A DNA stretch of 64,000 nt, taken from assembly GCA_036770365.1 (NCBI GenBank), contig DAIPJH010000001.1, positions 186,001 through 250,000 of the forward strand, written 5' to 3'. The translations under genes and the position numbers were made by a program. Position 1 is the first letter of the stretch. The number at the start of each line of letters is the position of its first letter. The notes below the pieces were generated by a model. It was not told the DNA's origin. It was given only the letters and a program-made list of their open reading frames with translations, and did not search any database. The DNA comes from DAIPJH01 sp036770365. GTDB lineage: Bacteria; Pseudomonadota; Alphaproteobacteria; Rickettsiales; UBA998. Positions 43,582-52,321 of the stretch are shown here, piece after piece.

Positions 43582-43887
43582 TTATTTCTTATCTGCTGGC
43601 ATTGCACAGCCCATTTTTGCGCCGCATGCCATTTTGTCGGTTGGCTTGCCTGCTGCTTGGTTGCAGCCTGCTTTATCTTTTTTAGACTCAGCCTTTTCTG
43701 CGCAGGTTGGTTTAGAAGCACATGTACCATGTGCTTTGCAGCCCATATCAGCCTTGCAACCACCATTCGCTTTGCACGTATGCTTCTCCGCCGTGACAGC
43801 TTTACCTTCACATGCAGCCAAGACACCTACAGCCAACGCGCCAGCAAGTGCAGCTTTGGCAAATCTTTTTACTTTAGAAGAATCCAT
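43582..43887 (-). CDS. Cys-hexad bufferin-like precursor peptide
   Basis: 101 residues, AAGGAA eight bases upstream. An N-terminal signal with LAAC at 23-26 (lipobox-like) is followed by a Cys-rich region. Cys 38, 44, 50, 56 and 62 recur exactly every six residues (CKANGG CKADMG CKAHGT CASKPT), then Cys 75, 88 and 94 at intervals of 13, 13 and 6. No EGKCG repeat of HvfA-type precursors is seen. Gene order (precursor then DUF692-DUF2063 enzyme) is that of bufferin operons, which bind copper through modified Cys. Lies 26 bases after lon on the same strand. Confidence 0.75.
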   Translation of the reverse strand: MDSSKVKRFAKAALAGALAVGVLAACEGKAVTAEKHTCKANGGCKADMGCKAHGTCASKPTCAEKAESKKDKAGCNQAAGKPTDKMACGAKMGCAMPADKK

Positions 43888-43913
43888 AGCGATATTCCTT
43901 ATTTGGTTTAAAG

Positions 43914-46322
43914 TTAGTGAGTAACAACATCCGCAAGTGGCTTACCTGACTGTGCAGCGCGATACGCCGCTTCATCACGCTCTGTCCATTCCACAGGCAC
44001 AATCGGCGCGGCTAATGCATGTTTCAACACATCATCCACCGTTGACACTGGAATCAACTCCAAGCCTGATTTAACATTCTCAGGGATTTCCTCAAGGTCT
44101 TTGACATTTTCCTGCGGAATCAAGACGGTAGTGATGCCGCCGCGCAACGCCGCTAAAAGTTTTTCTTTGAGTCCACCAATCGCCAGCACACGCCCACGCA
44201 AGGTAACTTCCCCAGTCATCGCCACAGTGCGCTTGACTGGAATGCCCGTAAGCACCGACACAATCGTCGTACACATTGCAATCCCCGCGGAAGGGCCGTC
44301 TTTCGGGGTCGCGCCTTCTGGTACGTGAATATGAATATCAAAATCACGATGTTTTGGCGGAGCAATACCAAATTGCAGTGAGCGCGATTTGATATAGCTA
44401 TGCGCCGCTTGCACAGATTCCTGCATCACTTCACCAAGCTTCCCTGTGAAGGTGATTTTGCCTTTACCTGGTACGGTCACGGCTTCAATCACCAACAAAT
44501 CGCCACCCGTTTCGGTATAAGCAAGCCCTGTAGTCATCCCGACCAAATCTTCTTTTTCTGCTTCGCCGTACGAAAACTTACGCACACCAAGCAATTCACC
44601 AAGATTCTCAGAGGTGACATCAACGCGCTCTTTACCATTCATCAAAATCTGCTTAATGCATTTACGTGTCAGTGCTGCGATCTGACGTTCTAAGCTACGC
44701 ACCCCAGCTTCACGGGTATAATAGCGAATAATGTCACGCAACGCACCATCATCAATTGACCACTCATTTTTCTTAATGCCATGATCTTTCATCTGTTTAG
44801 GAATCAAATGCATATGTGCAATATGGACTTTTTCGTCTTCAGTATAACCCGGAATACGAATAATCTCCATACGATCCATCAGTGGGCGCGGCATATTGGT
44901 GGTGTTTGCGGTAGCAACAAACATCACGTCAGAAAGGTCATAATCAACTTCGAGATAATGATCGTTAAAAGTATGATTTTGCTCAGGATCTAATACCTCA
45001 AGGAGTGCCGCCGCTGGGTCACCTCTAAAGTCATTACCCATTTTGTCAATCTCATCAAGGAGCAACAATGGATTTGATGATTTTGCTTTTTTCATCGACT
45101 GAATGAACTTACCTGGCATCGAACCAATATAGGTACGACGGTGACCACGAATCTCTGCCTCATCACGCACACCACCCAGTGAAATACGGATATAATTACG
45201 CCCTGTCGCCTTCGCAATCGAACGCGCCAACGAGGTTTTACCCACACCTGGAGGACCAACAAGACAAAGAATAGGGCCTTTGAGTGACTTCGTGCGTTGC
45301 TGCACTGCTAAATACTCTAAGATACGTTCCTTGACTTTATCCAGACCATAATGATCTTCATCGAGCGTTTTTTGCGCGACGTTAATATCACGCAAAATCT
45401 TAGTGGGTTTTTTCCATGGAATCGATGCCATCCAATCAAGATAATTGCGAATCACCGATGCTTCCGCCGACATTGAACTCATCGTGCGCAGCTTGCGAAT
45501 CTCGCCTTGTACTTTTTCTTTTGCTTCTTTTGATAACTTGATTTTGCTCAAACGATCTTCAAGCTCACCTATTTCATCACGCCCTTCATCAATCTCACCA
45601 AGCTCTTTCTGAATCGCTTTCATCTGCTCATTAAGGTAATATTCGCGCTGTGTTTTTTCCATCTGACGCTTAACGCGTGAACGAATACGCTTTTCAGTAT
45701 TGAGTACACTGATTTCGCTTTCCATCAATGCGTATACTTGCTCCAAACGTTCAGAAACATTAGGGATCTCCAAGATTTCCTGTTTCCCAGGAATATCAAT
45801 CTGCATATGTGCAGCAACCGTATCTGCTAGCACCGCAGGGTCAGTGATGCGCGTAATCGCGCCTAAGGTTTCAGGCTGGATTTTTTTATTAAGCTTCACA
45901 TATTGCTCAAAATGGCTAATGACCGAGCGGAACATCGCTTCGGTTTCATCACGATCACCAATCACGTCTGGTACGCTCTCTGCAGTAACTTGGAAATATT
46001 CATTAGCAGGAAGAAATTCAATGATTTTTGCACGCTCAATTCCTTCAACCAGTACCTTCACCGTACCATCAGGCAAACGCAACAACTGAAGCACCGTCGC
46101 CAAACAGCCCATGCGGTACACATCTTCTTTGCTCGGCTCATCCTTGCCGCCGTCTTTTTGTGCGACCAGCAAAATGCGGTTATCATTTTTAACGACATTT
46201 TCCAATGCCTTGACTGATTTGTTGCGACCGACGAAGAGCGGCACTACCATACCAGGGAACACCACAATATCGCGTAGTGGCAAGACAGGAATGATCATTT
46301 GCCCAGTTTCAATTTCGCTCAT
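43914..46322 (-). CDS. lon: ATP-dependent protease Lon
   Basis: 802 residues from ATG 46322 (GGGAG upstream; 15 further upstream codons are in frame). Substrate domain MIIPVLPLRDIVVFPGMVVP, AAA+ Walker A GPPGVGKTSLARSIA, Walker B LLLLDEIDKMG, sensor region, and the Ser-Lys protease domain with the catalytic Ser in PKDGPSAGIAMCT and the Lys in GGLKEKLLAALRGG. Degrades misfolded and regulatory proteins in the cytosol. No clpX or hupB neighbour as in many genomes; the bufferin-like genes follow directly. Confidence 0.97.
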   Translation of the reverse strand: MSEIETGQMIIPVLPLRDIVVFPGMVVPLFVGRNKSVKALENVVKNDNRILLVAQKDGGKDEPSKEDVYRMGCLATVLQLLRLPDGTVKVLVEGIERAKIIEFLPANEYFQVTAESVPDVIGDRDETEAMFRSVISHFEQYVKLNKKIQPETLGAITRITDPAVLADTVAAHMQIDIPGKQEILEIPNVSERLEQVYALMESEISVLNTEKRIRSRVKRQMEKTQREYYLNEQMKAIQKELGEIDEGRDEIGELEDRLSKIKLSKEAKEKVQGEIRKLRTMSSMSAEASVIRNYLDWMASIPWKKPTKILRDINVAQKTLDEDHYGLDKVKERILEYLAVQQRTKSLKGPILCLVGPPGVGKTSLARSIAKATGRNYIRISLGGVRDEAEIRGHRRTYIGSMPGKFIQSMKKAKSSNPLLLLDEIDKMGNDFRGDPAAALLEVLDPEQNHTFNDHYLEVDYDLSDVMFVATANTTNMPRPLMDRMEIIRIPGYTEDEKVHIAHMHLIPKQMKDHGIKKNEWSIDDGALRDIIRYYTREAGVRSLERQIAALTRKCIKQILMNGKERVDVTSENLGELLGVRKFSYGEAEKEDLVGMTTGLAYTETGGDLLVIEAVTVPGKGKITFTGKLGEVMQESVQAAHSYIKSRSLQFGIAPPKHRDFDIHIHVPEGATPKDGPSAGIAMCTTIVSVLTGIPVKRTVAMTGEVTLRGRVLAIGGLKEKLLAALRGGITTVLIPQENVKDLEEIPENVKSGLELIPVSTVDDVLKHALAAPIVPVEWTERDEAAYRAAQSGKPLADVVTH

Positions 46323-46488
46323 AATGCTTCTCCCAATGATTGCAACGGTGTCACGCTGTTGAATCAATATAGTGCCGTTTTTACTAATTTCCAGCCTTCT
46401 ATACGTTTCTAGGTGAAAAATAGTGATATTCTATGCTAGAATGTTGAGCTTAAATACTAGTTAAACAATGATTCAAGGGGATAGCTTC

Positions 46489-47271
46489 ATGATTTCATCT
46501 CACCACAAAACATCTGGCTTTACCATGCTAGAAATGGCTATTGTCCTCACCATCGTCGGGTTGATTGTGGGCGGAATCATGACGGGGAAATCAATCTTAG
46601 ATGGTGCAGAACGTCGAAGCATTCTCACCGATGTTGAACGCTATATTTCAGCGACCACCGCATTCCAAGCAAAATATGGAAGCTTACCGGGGGACATGTA
46701 CGACGCCACCACCGTGTGGGGTGCAGCGCATGCGACTCCCGCCACCTGTCAAACCACTAACAGCATGGCGACAGTAGCAACGTGCAACGGCAGCGGCAAT
46801 GGGCAAATTGGCGACACTGGCAATGAATATGAGATGTTCCGCGCATGGCAACAGCTTGTGAATGGTGGGTTTATAGAAGGTAAATTTTCAGGTGTCGCGG
46901 GGAGTGGTGGTGCAACACACGCAGATATCTCCGTCAACGTTCCTCAAAGCAAAAAAACAGGAACAGGTTTCACCTTACGTTATCTTGGAACGGGCAGCGG
47001 CAATTATTACCCACTGACCGACTACGGACACATTATTGAATATGGCGCAAAGACTGCAACCACTTACACCAATGGCGAGGCTTTATCTGCGGAAGATGCA
47101 CTCAGCCTTGATGCCAAAGCAGATGACGGGCTTCCAGGCTCAGGGTTCATTCGCACCTATACCAACACCGCACGCACTACCTGTGCAGATTCAGACACTG
47201 CCGCAACGGCAGTATATTTAGCAACAAGCGCAACAGTTGGATGTAATTTGGTATTTCTTACTGGCTTCTAG
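46489..47271 (+). CDS. type IV prepilin-like protein
   Basis: 260 residues from ATG 46489 with AAGGGG upstream. The prepilin site is in TSGFTMLEMAIVLTIVG: cleavage after Gly, Phe+1, Glu+5, then a hydrophobic helix. The globular part has YISATTAFQAKYGSLPGDM and four or more Cys that may form disulfides. A pilin or pseudopilin of type IV/II machinery; no assembly genes are in the window. Stands at the head of a run of TadE/TadG-type genes, with a 129-base gap, so linkage is possible but not required. Confidence 0.85.
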   Translation: MISSHHKTSGFTMLEMAIVLTIVGLIVGGIMTGKSILDGAERRSILTDVERYISATTAFQAKYGSLPGDMYDATTVWGAAHATPATCQTTNSMATVATCNGSGNGQIGDTGNEYEMFRAWQQLVNGGFIEGKFSGVAGSGGATHADISVNVPQSKKTGTGFTLRYLGTGSGNYYPLTDYGHIIEYGAKTATTYTNGEALSAEDALSLDAKADDGLPGSGFIRTYTNTARTTCADSDTAATAVYLATSATVGCNLVFLTGF

Positions 47272-47400
47272 CAAAACATCGCTATCAGATCAGATACAAC
47301 GCCTTGCTTGCAGCAGAATCCTCATTTTAACTAAAAATTAATAAATTTTAGTTAAAATATTAACTTAAATGATGTCCAAACCAATCAAGGTATGAAAGAC

Positions 47401-47976
47401 ATGAACCGCACTCCACGTACATTTATCTTCAATACCAGTGGAGCAACCATTGTTGAGTTCGCTATTGTCTTTCCTGTACTCCTACTTATTTTCTTTTTTA
47501 TCCTTGAAATGTCACTGATTGGGTTTTCTATGGTTGCCATTGAAAACGGTATGTCTTCCGCATTACGTGCTGCCAAAGTTGGAAAAACAGATGTGACCAT
47601 GACGCGCACTGAACTCATACAAAAAACCATAAAAGAACAGTCATTTGGATTAATTTCACCTGAACGCCTAACTCTTACCAACTACACCACTAGCTTTGGC
47701 ACTGCGAGCAATATTGGTCCTGAATTATGCTTTACCGCGGGTGTTGGTTATACAGGAAACGTTTGCCCCTGCGCAGGTGCATGGGAGGATCGGGACACAG
47801 ATGGCGTATGTGATAGCGCACAAGCAAATCTTAATCTAGGCAATTCTGGTGATGTTGTACTTTATACCGCAATTTACCGCTACAAAACCATCATACCTTT
47901 CGTAGAATATTTATTTACGACCAACAGCCTTCATGAAGTATTACTTATATCCGGAGGAGCAGCTCGCAATGAATAA
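47401..47976 (+). CDS. TadE-like pilus protein
   Basis: 191 residues from ATG 47401; ATG 47392 is in frame but its AAGG is too close. The TadE motif is clear: SGATIVEFAIVFPVLLLIFFFI, a helix with Glu after a short basic leader. The rest is a periplasmic region with Cys pairs (ELCFTAG, VCPCAGAWEDRD). TadE-type proteins are minor pseudopilins of Flp/Tad adhesive pili. Its end overlaps the next gene by eight bases. Confidence 0.85.
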   Translation: MNRTPRTFIFNTSGATIVEFAIVFPVLLLIFFFILEMSLIGFSMVAIENGMSSALRAAKVGKTDVTMTRTELIQKTIKEQSFGLISPERLTLTNYTTSFGTASNIGPELCFTAGVGYTGNVCPCAGAWEDRDTDGVCDSAQANLNLGNSGDVVLYTAIYRYKTIIPFVEYLFTTNSLHEVLLISGGAARNE

Positions 47977-48634
47977 GCTACGCACCTATTGCCTGAGATT
48001 TTTTTGCGAAGAGTCCGCCGTCGCTCTTATTGAGTTCGCATTCGTGTTGCCTATCTTATTGGTACTTTCCATTCCGCTGTTTAATTATATTTCCTATGTA
48101 ATGACCGTTCAAAAAATCAATAAAACCGCGGCAACCCTTGCCGATATGATTGTCATGTCAACTCCACCAGATGGCACAACGACCGCAGCAATGGCAAATA
48201 GTGACAAGCTTATCCTTAGCAATCAGAGTTTACAAATGGTTCTAGATAGCTCCAAAGCTCTTATGCAGCCCCTTGGATTTCCAGATACGAATGGAAAGAC
48301 CTGCACCTCTGCGGCAATTCATGTTGCGTCTGTGATCAAACCTGCTGGCAATCCCGCAGGCACGGTGTGGACAGCAGATTATACCGGTAGTGGAACAGCC
48401 ACCATCACCAATCACGCTACTCCAACAGCTGCCCCTTCCTCCTTGAACGCTGCGTTTACTGGAGCAATGTATGATGGCGAGAACACTATTGTTGTAGAGG
48501 TTTCTTGTGGTTTTAATCCCCCCATAGCCGTTGGTGCTGGACTAGACCTACCTATCCTCACTCCGACCACGATCACCTCTATTTTTCGCTATCCTGCTCG
48601 CAACGGCGCACTTAACTTTGTATTTAACAATTAA
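47969..48634 (+). CDS. TadE/TadF-like pilus protein
   Basis: 221 residues from ATG 47969, which has GGAGGAG upstream; 12 more in-frame codons lie before it. N-terminal helix ESAVALIEFAFVLPILLVL is the TadE-type signature. The periplasmic part has ILSNQSLQMVLDSSKALM and a late Cys (VSCGFNPP). Coupled to the upstream TadE gene by overlap and followed 27 bases later by the TadG-like gene. Likely a minor pilin or assembly factor. Confidence 0.83.
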   Translation: MNKLRTYCLRFFCEESAVALIEFAFVLPILLVLSIPLFNYISYVMTVQKINKTAATLADMIVMSTPPDGTTTAAMANSDKLILSNQSLQMVLDSSKALMQPLGFPDTNGKTCTSAAIHVASVIKPAGNPAGTVWTADYTGSGTATITNHATPTAAPSSLNAAFTGAMYDGENTIVVEVSCGFNPPIAVGAGLDLPILTPTTITSIFRYPARNGALNFVFNN

Positions 48635-48661
48635 AAAAATAAAATCATAGGGAGAATCCCA

Positions 48662-49771
48662 ATGTATTGTTGGAAACACATATTACGCTCACCTCTTCGC
48701 GCATTAGTGCGTGATGAACAAGGTGGCATTCTTATTATATTTGCCGTTGGCTTTTTCACTCTTCTCCTCGCTGTAGGTGGTGCTATTGAATTTGGTGAGG
48801 CAATTATCGTCAAGAGCAAACTCGGGGGAGCGATTGATTCTGCTGCCCTTGCCGCTGCCACCGCTCCCACCGCATCACAGAACGCTGCGGCACAACGCTA
48901 TTTTGAGGCAAACTATACGACGACCGCAGGCACAAGTGTCAGTTATAATTCTTTAGCCGTGAGTGGCATTGGCGGCAATCAGGTTAGCATCAAAGCTGAT
49001 GCAAACATGAATACCAACCTACTTCGTGTCAATGGTATAAACTCTATTCCTGTCTCTACAAAGTCGGTGGTGCAGGTCAAAAACAATGCATCGCTGCCAG
49101 ATGTAGATATGGTAGTGATCGCAGATAACTCTAAATCCATGGAAGACTATAACCGCTTCACAGACTTACAGTCGGCACTATATAATGTAGTAAATATCTT
49201 AGCATTACAAAGCCCTGCCACCGTACCGAATGTACGTTTTGGACTAAGTACCTATAGTACAACCTTACTGAATAAATACGCACTTAATGCTGATAAAGAT
49301 AATGCAATGAACGCCATCAACGCCATGGTACTGAATAGATATACGTGTGGCGCATGTGGGCTTAAAGGTGCGTTAGAAATTTTTACTAATAGCCCCGCGC
49401 CCGCATCTGCACGCGATGATGGCGCAAACTACGGTCCTAACAAAATCGCAATTTTCATGACTGATGGCATGCAAAACACAGGCCTTGATGGCATAGAACA
49501 TGAGGATGAAGATCCATGGGATATTTTAAAGCCCGCACATGATGAGACGTTGGCGCAATGCGCCTTACTTAAAGCAAACGATGTCACCGTTTACACCATA
49601 GGCTTCTCATCTGATTCACAGTTACCACATAACCTTGCAACACTCTCAGATTGCGCATCCACTGGCACAGACGGTAATCCTCTGACCTACTACGCACCCG
49701 ACGGCGCAACACTCAACAGTATTTTCTCTATGATTACGACTAACGTAACCAAAATTCGTATCGTAGAATAA
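48662..49771 (+). CDS. TadG-like pilus protein with von Willebrand factor A domain
   Basis: 369 residues, GGGAG upstream. The N-terminus is a Tad-type membrane helix (GGILIIFAVGFFTLLLAVGG with EFGEAI). From about residue 155 comes a vWA domain: MIDAS motif in VVIADNSKSMEDYN and IAIFMTDGMQNTG, ending TIGFSSD and a helix. vWA-TadG proteins bind metals and may anchor or sense adhesion. Last gene of the prepilin/TadE/TadG run; convergent with pstS three bases later. Confidence 0.88.
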   Translation: MYCWKHILRSPLRALVRDEQGGILIIFAVGFFTLLLAVGGAIEFGEAIIVKSKLGGAIDSAALAAATAPTASQNAAAQRYFEANYTTTAGTSVSYNSLAVSGIGGNQVSIKADANMNTNLLRVNGINSIPVSTKSVVQVKNNASLPDVDMVVIADNSKSMEDYNRFTDLQSALYNVVNILALQSPATVPNVRFGLSTYSTTLLNKYALNADKDNAMNAINAMVLNRYTCGACGLKGALEIFTNSPAPASARDDGANYGPNKIAIFMTDGMQNTGLDGIEHEDEDPWDILKPAHDETLAQCALLKANDVTVYTIGFSSDSQLPHNLATLSDCASTGTDGNPLTYYAPDGATLNSIFSMITTNVTKIRIVE

Positions 49772-49774
49772 AAA

Positions 49775-50794
49775 CTACAGTGCTTCTACTACCTTACGCA
49801 CACCAAGCTGTTCGTCAGGAAGTAGTGGGATTAGTCCTGCATCAGGTAGATAACCATCATCCCCCATAGCCTCTGGGCTGGTCAATTCAATAAAAAACTC
49901 TTTAAGTCCAAGAACCACACCAAGATGTTGTTTCTTAAGATAAACATAAAGGCTGCGAGCAATGGGATACGTGCCTTTGGCAATATTTTCAAATTCGGGC
50001 GTTATCCCTTCAATCGCACTTGCCTGCACCAGCGACATGTTCTCCAACAAGAAGCTATAGCCAAAGATACCGAGTGCATCAGGGTTACCCATCAGTTTCT
50101 GCACAATGATATTATCGTTCTCACCCGCATCAATGAATCCACCATCCTCGCGTAACAAATGACATGATTTCTTGCGTTTTTCTTTATCGGGGAATGCGTT
50201 CGTAAACTCAGGGTAGGATTCACAACCTTTTTCCATCACAATTTCTACAAAGGCATCACGCGTACCCGATGTTGGCGGCGGACCGTACACTTCAATTTTT
50301 TTATCGGGCAAACTCGCATCAATCTCTTTCCATGTATGGTAAGGATTATCCTTTAATACGCCTCCCACTGGCACACGCTTTGCCAAAGCGAGAAACAAAT
50401 GTTTTATCGTAAGCGGCATAGGCTGTGATTTTTTCTGTTTTGCCAATACAATGCCATCATATCCAATACGTATTTCCGCTAGATCGGTAACCCCATGCCC
50501 CGCACAAAGTTTTTTTTCAGCATCTTTTATTGGGCGAGAAGCATTTGAAACATCAGGATATTTCCCTCCAATCCCTTCACAAAAAAGTTTAAACCCACCG
50601 CCTGTGCCTGTAGACTCTACAATCGGTGTTTTAAACTTTCCTAGCTTCCCAAACTCCTCCGCAGCTTCAGACACAAACGGAAAAACGGTCGATGAACCCA
50701 CAATACGTATCTGATCACGTGCCGCATGCGCAGGCATCGCGCCACCACACATCATGATGCTAAACACACATATCCTCAACCAACTAAACTTCAT
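49775..50794 (-). CDS. pstS: phosphate-binding periplasmic protein PstS
   Basis: 339 residues with signal peptide (ending near AHAA). Visible are IRIVGSSTVFPFVSEAAEEF, ESTGTGGGFKLFC, ASRPIKDAE, and GPPPTSGTRDAFVEIV, which form the phosphate-binding pocket of the PstS family. Captures phosphate for the Pst transporter. pstCAB and phoU are not next to it, and no clear Pho box is visible upstream, so it may serve another PstS-like role. GAGGT precedes the start. Confidence 0.88.
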   Translation of the reverse strand: MKFSWLRICVFSIMMCGGAMPAHAARDQIRIVGSSTVFPFVSEAAEEFGKLGKFKTPIVESTGTGGGFKLFCEGIGGKYPDVSNASRPIKDAEKKLCAGHGVTDLAEIRIGYDGIVLAKQKKSQPMPLTIKHLFLALAKRVPVGGVLKDNPYHTWKEIDASLPDKKIEVYGPPPTSGTRDAFVEIVMEKGCESYPEFTNAFPDKEKRKKSCHLLREDGGFIDAGENDNIIVQKLMGNPDALGIFGYSFLLENMSLVQASAIEGITPEFENIAKGTYPIARSLYVYLKKQHLGVVLGLKEFFIELTSPEAMGDDGYLPDAGLIPLLPDEQLGVRKVVEAL

Positions 50795-50868
50795 ACCAAC
50801 CTCATGGCAATTTTTCGTCAGCTCTCCATACCATGAAATTAGTCAGAACCATAGAATTTTGATAGTAT

Positions 50869-51669
50869 CTATTGACGCTCAGGTGTATTGGTCAAAAGAT
50901 TGCGTACGTCCTCAGGAGACAACTCTACAATGTTACCCTCTACACGCACATTATCTGCATGGGATTGCAGATATTCCGCAACTAAAGCAAGTTCTTCCTC
51001 GGAATCTTCCCTCACCACAGGAGCATCTTCAGCAGCAAGCTCCACGGTCTCCTCATCGGCACGCAACCGCGTATCTTCAATGGCATCTGCCTCAGAAGAG
51101 ATGACTTCATCCGCACTATTATCTTCAGAAACGGTATAAGCCTCATCGCAGGCTACATCCACCGCCAGTTCAACACGCTGTTCCTCTTGTTCTTGAAGCA
51201 TGTTTTCCCCTTTGATTAGGATATCATGACTTACCATACTCATGTCCATATCCACAAAAAGATCCGCTATTTCTTTCGGGGCAATTACATCTTTCAGCGC
51301 AACATATTCCACCAGATTCATTAAAGAAAAAGCCTCAACATCCCTAACATCCTCACGGCTTTCAATCATCACCGTTCCATTTTCTTTCAACGTATCTTCC
51401 AAAGAAATATTGGTGGCAACACTCGTACCGACGGGCTGCAAAATATTGATTTGCAACATGCGTGTACTTTCCTGCATAGCACTGGCAATACGCACTATGC
51501 CATCCTTGATACCAAGCTTTGCTACAGCATCTGCCGCGGAATCCGCAACCACTTCATGTATCTGTCCATCTTGCATGTATAAACGATATTGGCGTGCAAG
51601 ATCTTCCTTCATTTCCGATATTGGAATATGAATAGATGAAAATTCGTGTTGTTCTTCAAATAATGCCAT
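50869..51669 (-). CDS. acidic hypothetical protein
   Basis: 266 residues, very acidic in its C-terminal half (long runs with Glu, Asp and Ala such as VSEDNSADEVISSEADAIED). The N-terminal half has a small beta-rich region (IHIPISEMKEDLARQYRLYM, GTVMIESREDVRDVEAFSLM). No signal peptide or membrane helix. Not recognised. Located between pstS and a PAS-domain gene on the same strand. Confidence 0.55.
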   Translation of the reverse strand: MALFEEQHEFSSIHIPISEMKEDLARQYRLYMQDGQIHEVVADSAADAVAKLGIKDGIVRIASAMQESTRMLQINILQPVGTSVATNISLEDTLKENGTVMIESREDVRDVEAFSLMNLVEYVALKDVIAPKEIADLFVDMDMSMVSHDILIKGENMLQEQEEQRVELAVDVACDEAYTVSEDNSADEVISSEADAIEDTRLRADEETVELAAEDAPVVREDSEEELALVAEYLQSHADNVRVEGNIVELSPEDVRNLLTNTPERQ

Positions 51670-51721
51670 AATCAGTCACATCTACGGTGAAACAGATAAG
51701 TCTTTACAAGAAACGTGCCGA

Positions 51722-52189
51722 CTAAAACGCCTTCCATTTCATCCCACCAAGGATAAAACGTACCACACCTTTTTCATCTGCTAACGGCAGCATGGTCGAA
51801 CGGTATTTCACCAATAATTTCTTCGCGTTGAGAAACTCATTAATCTCTTCCGCAGGCTTGCTGGTTTGCACAATCTCTCGAAATTTATGCACTAACGACA
51901 TACTCGATGGAAAGATTAGACGCGCACATACGTCACGTGCGGTCGCATCCTCTCCCCCATACGCTTCTACAAGCGTATTACCTAGGTAAAGATAGGTGAA
52001 CTCACCTTCATCGTCTACACCTTCATTATAACGTACCAAAAAACATGAATCCCAAATTTCGGAAAGTTCCGCAGGTTCAATTTCTTTTTCTGGGGGAAAA
52101 GCCCTACCTTGACGTTTTACGTCCCAATAAGCACGTAAATATTCATTGATACGTTGCTTTTCACGATATTCTGCCGTGTTGGATGTCAT
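51722..52189 (-). CDS. PAS_5-type PAS domain protein
   Basis: 155 residues, AGGAG upstream. The sequence has the alphaproteobacterial PAS_5 pattern: INEYLRAYWDVKRQGRAFP, FLVRYNEG, YLYLGNTLVEAYGGEDATAR and a C-terminal strand VRFILGGMKWKAF. A stand-alone PAS domain without kinase or HTH; such proteins often modulate signalling. Ligand unknown. Fifty-two bases upstream of the acidic-protein gene start. Confidence 0.75.
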   Translation of the reverse strand: MTSNTAEYREKQRINEYLRAYWDVKRQGRAFPPEKEIEPAELSEIWDSCFLVRYNEGVDDEGEFTYLYLGNTLVEAYGGEDATARDVCARLIFPSSMSLVHKFREIVQTSKPAEEINEFLNAKKLLVKYRSTMLPLADEKGVVRFILGGMKWKAF

Positions 52190-52321
52190 GCACCCTACTC
52201 CTTTATATAGTATCAGCCAATTTCAATACCGTCTGCACAGTACTGCACTTTATTGGTTTATCACAGCTTAACATAGAAACCATTGCTGTTTTGTAAAGAA
52301 GACAGCGTTTATGATCTCTTT

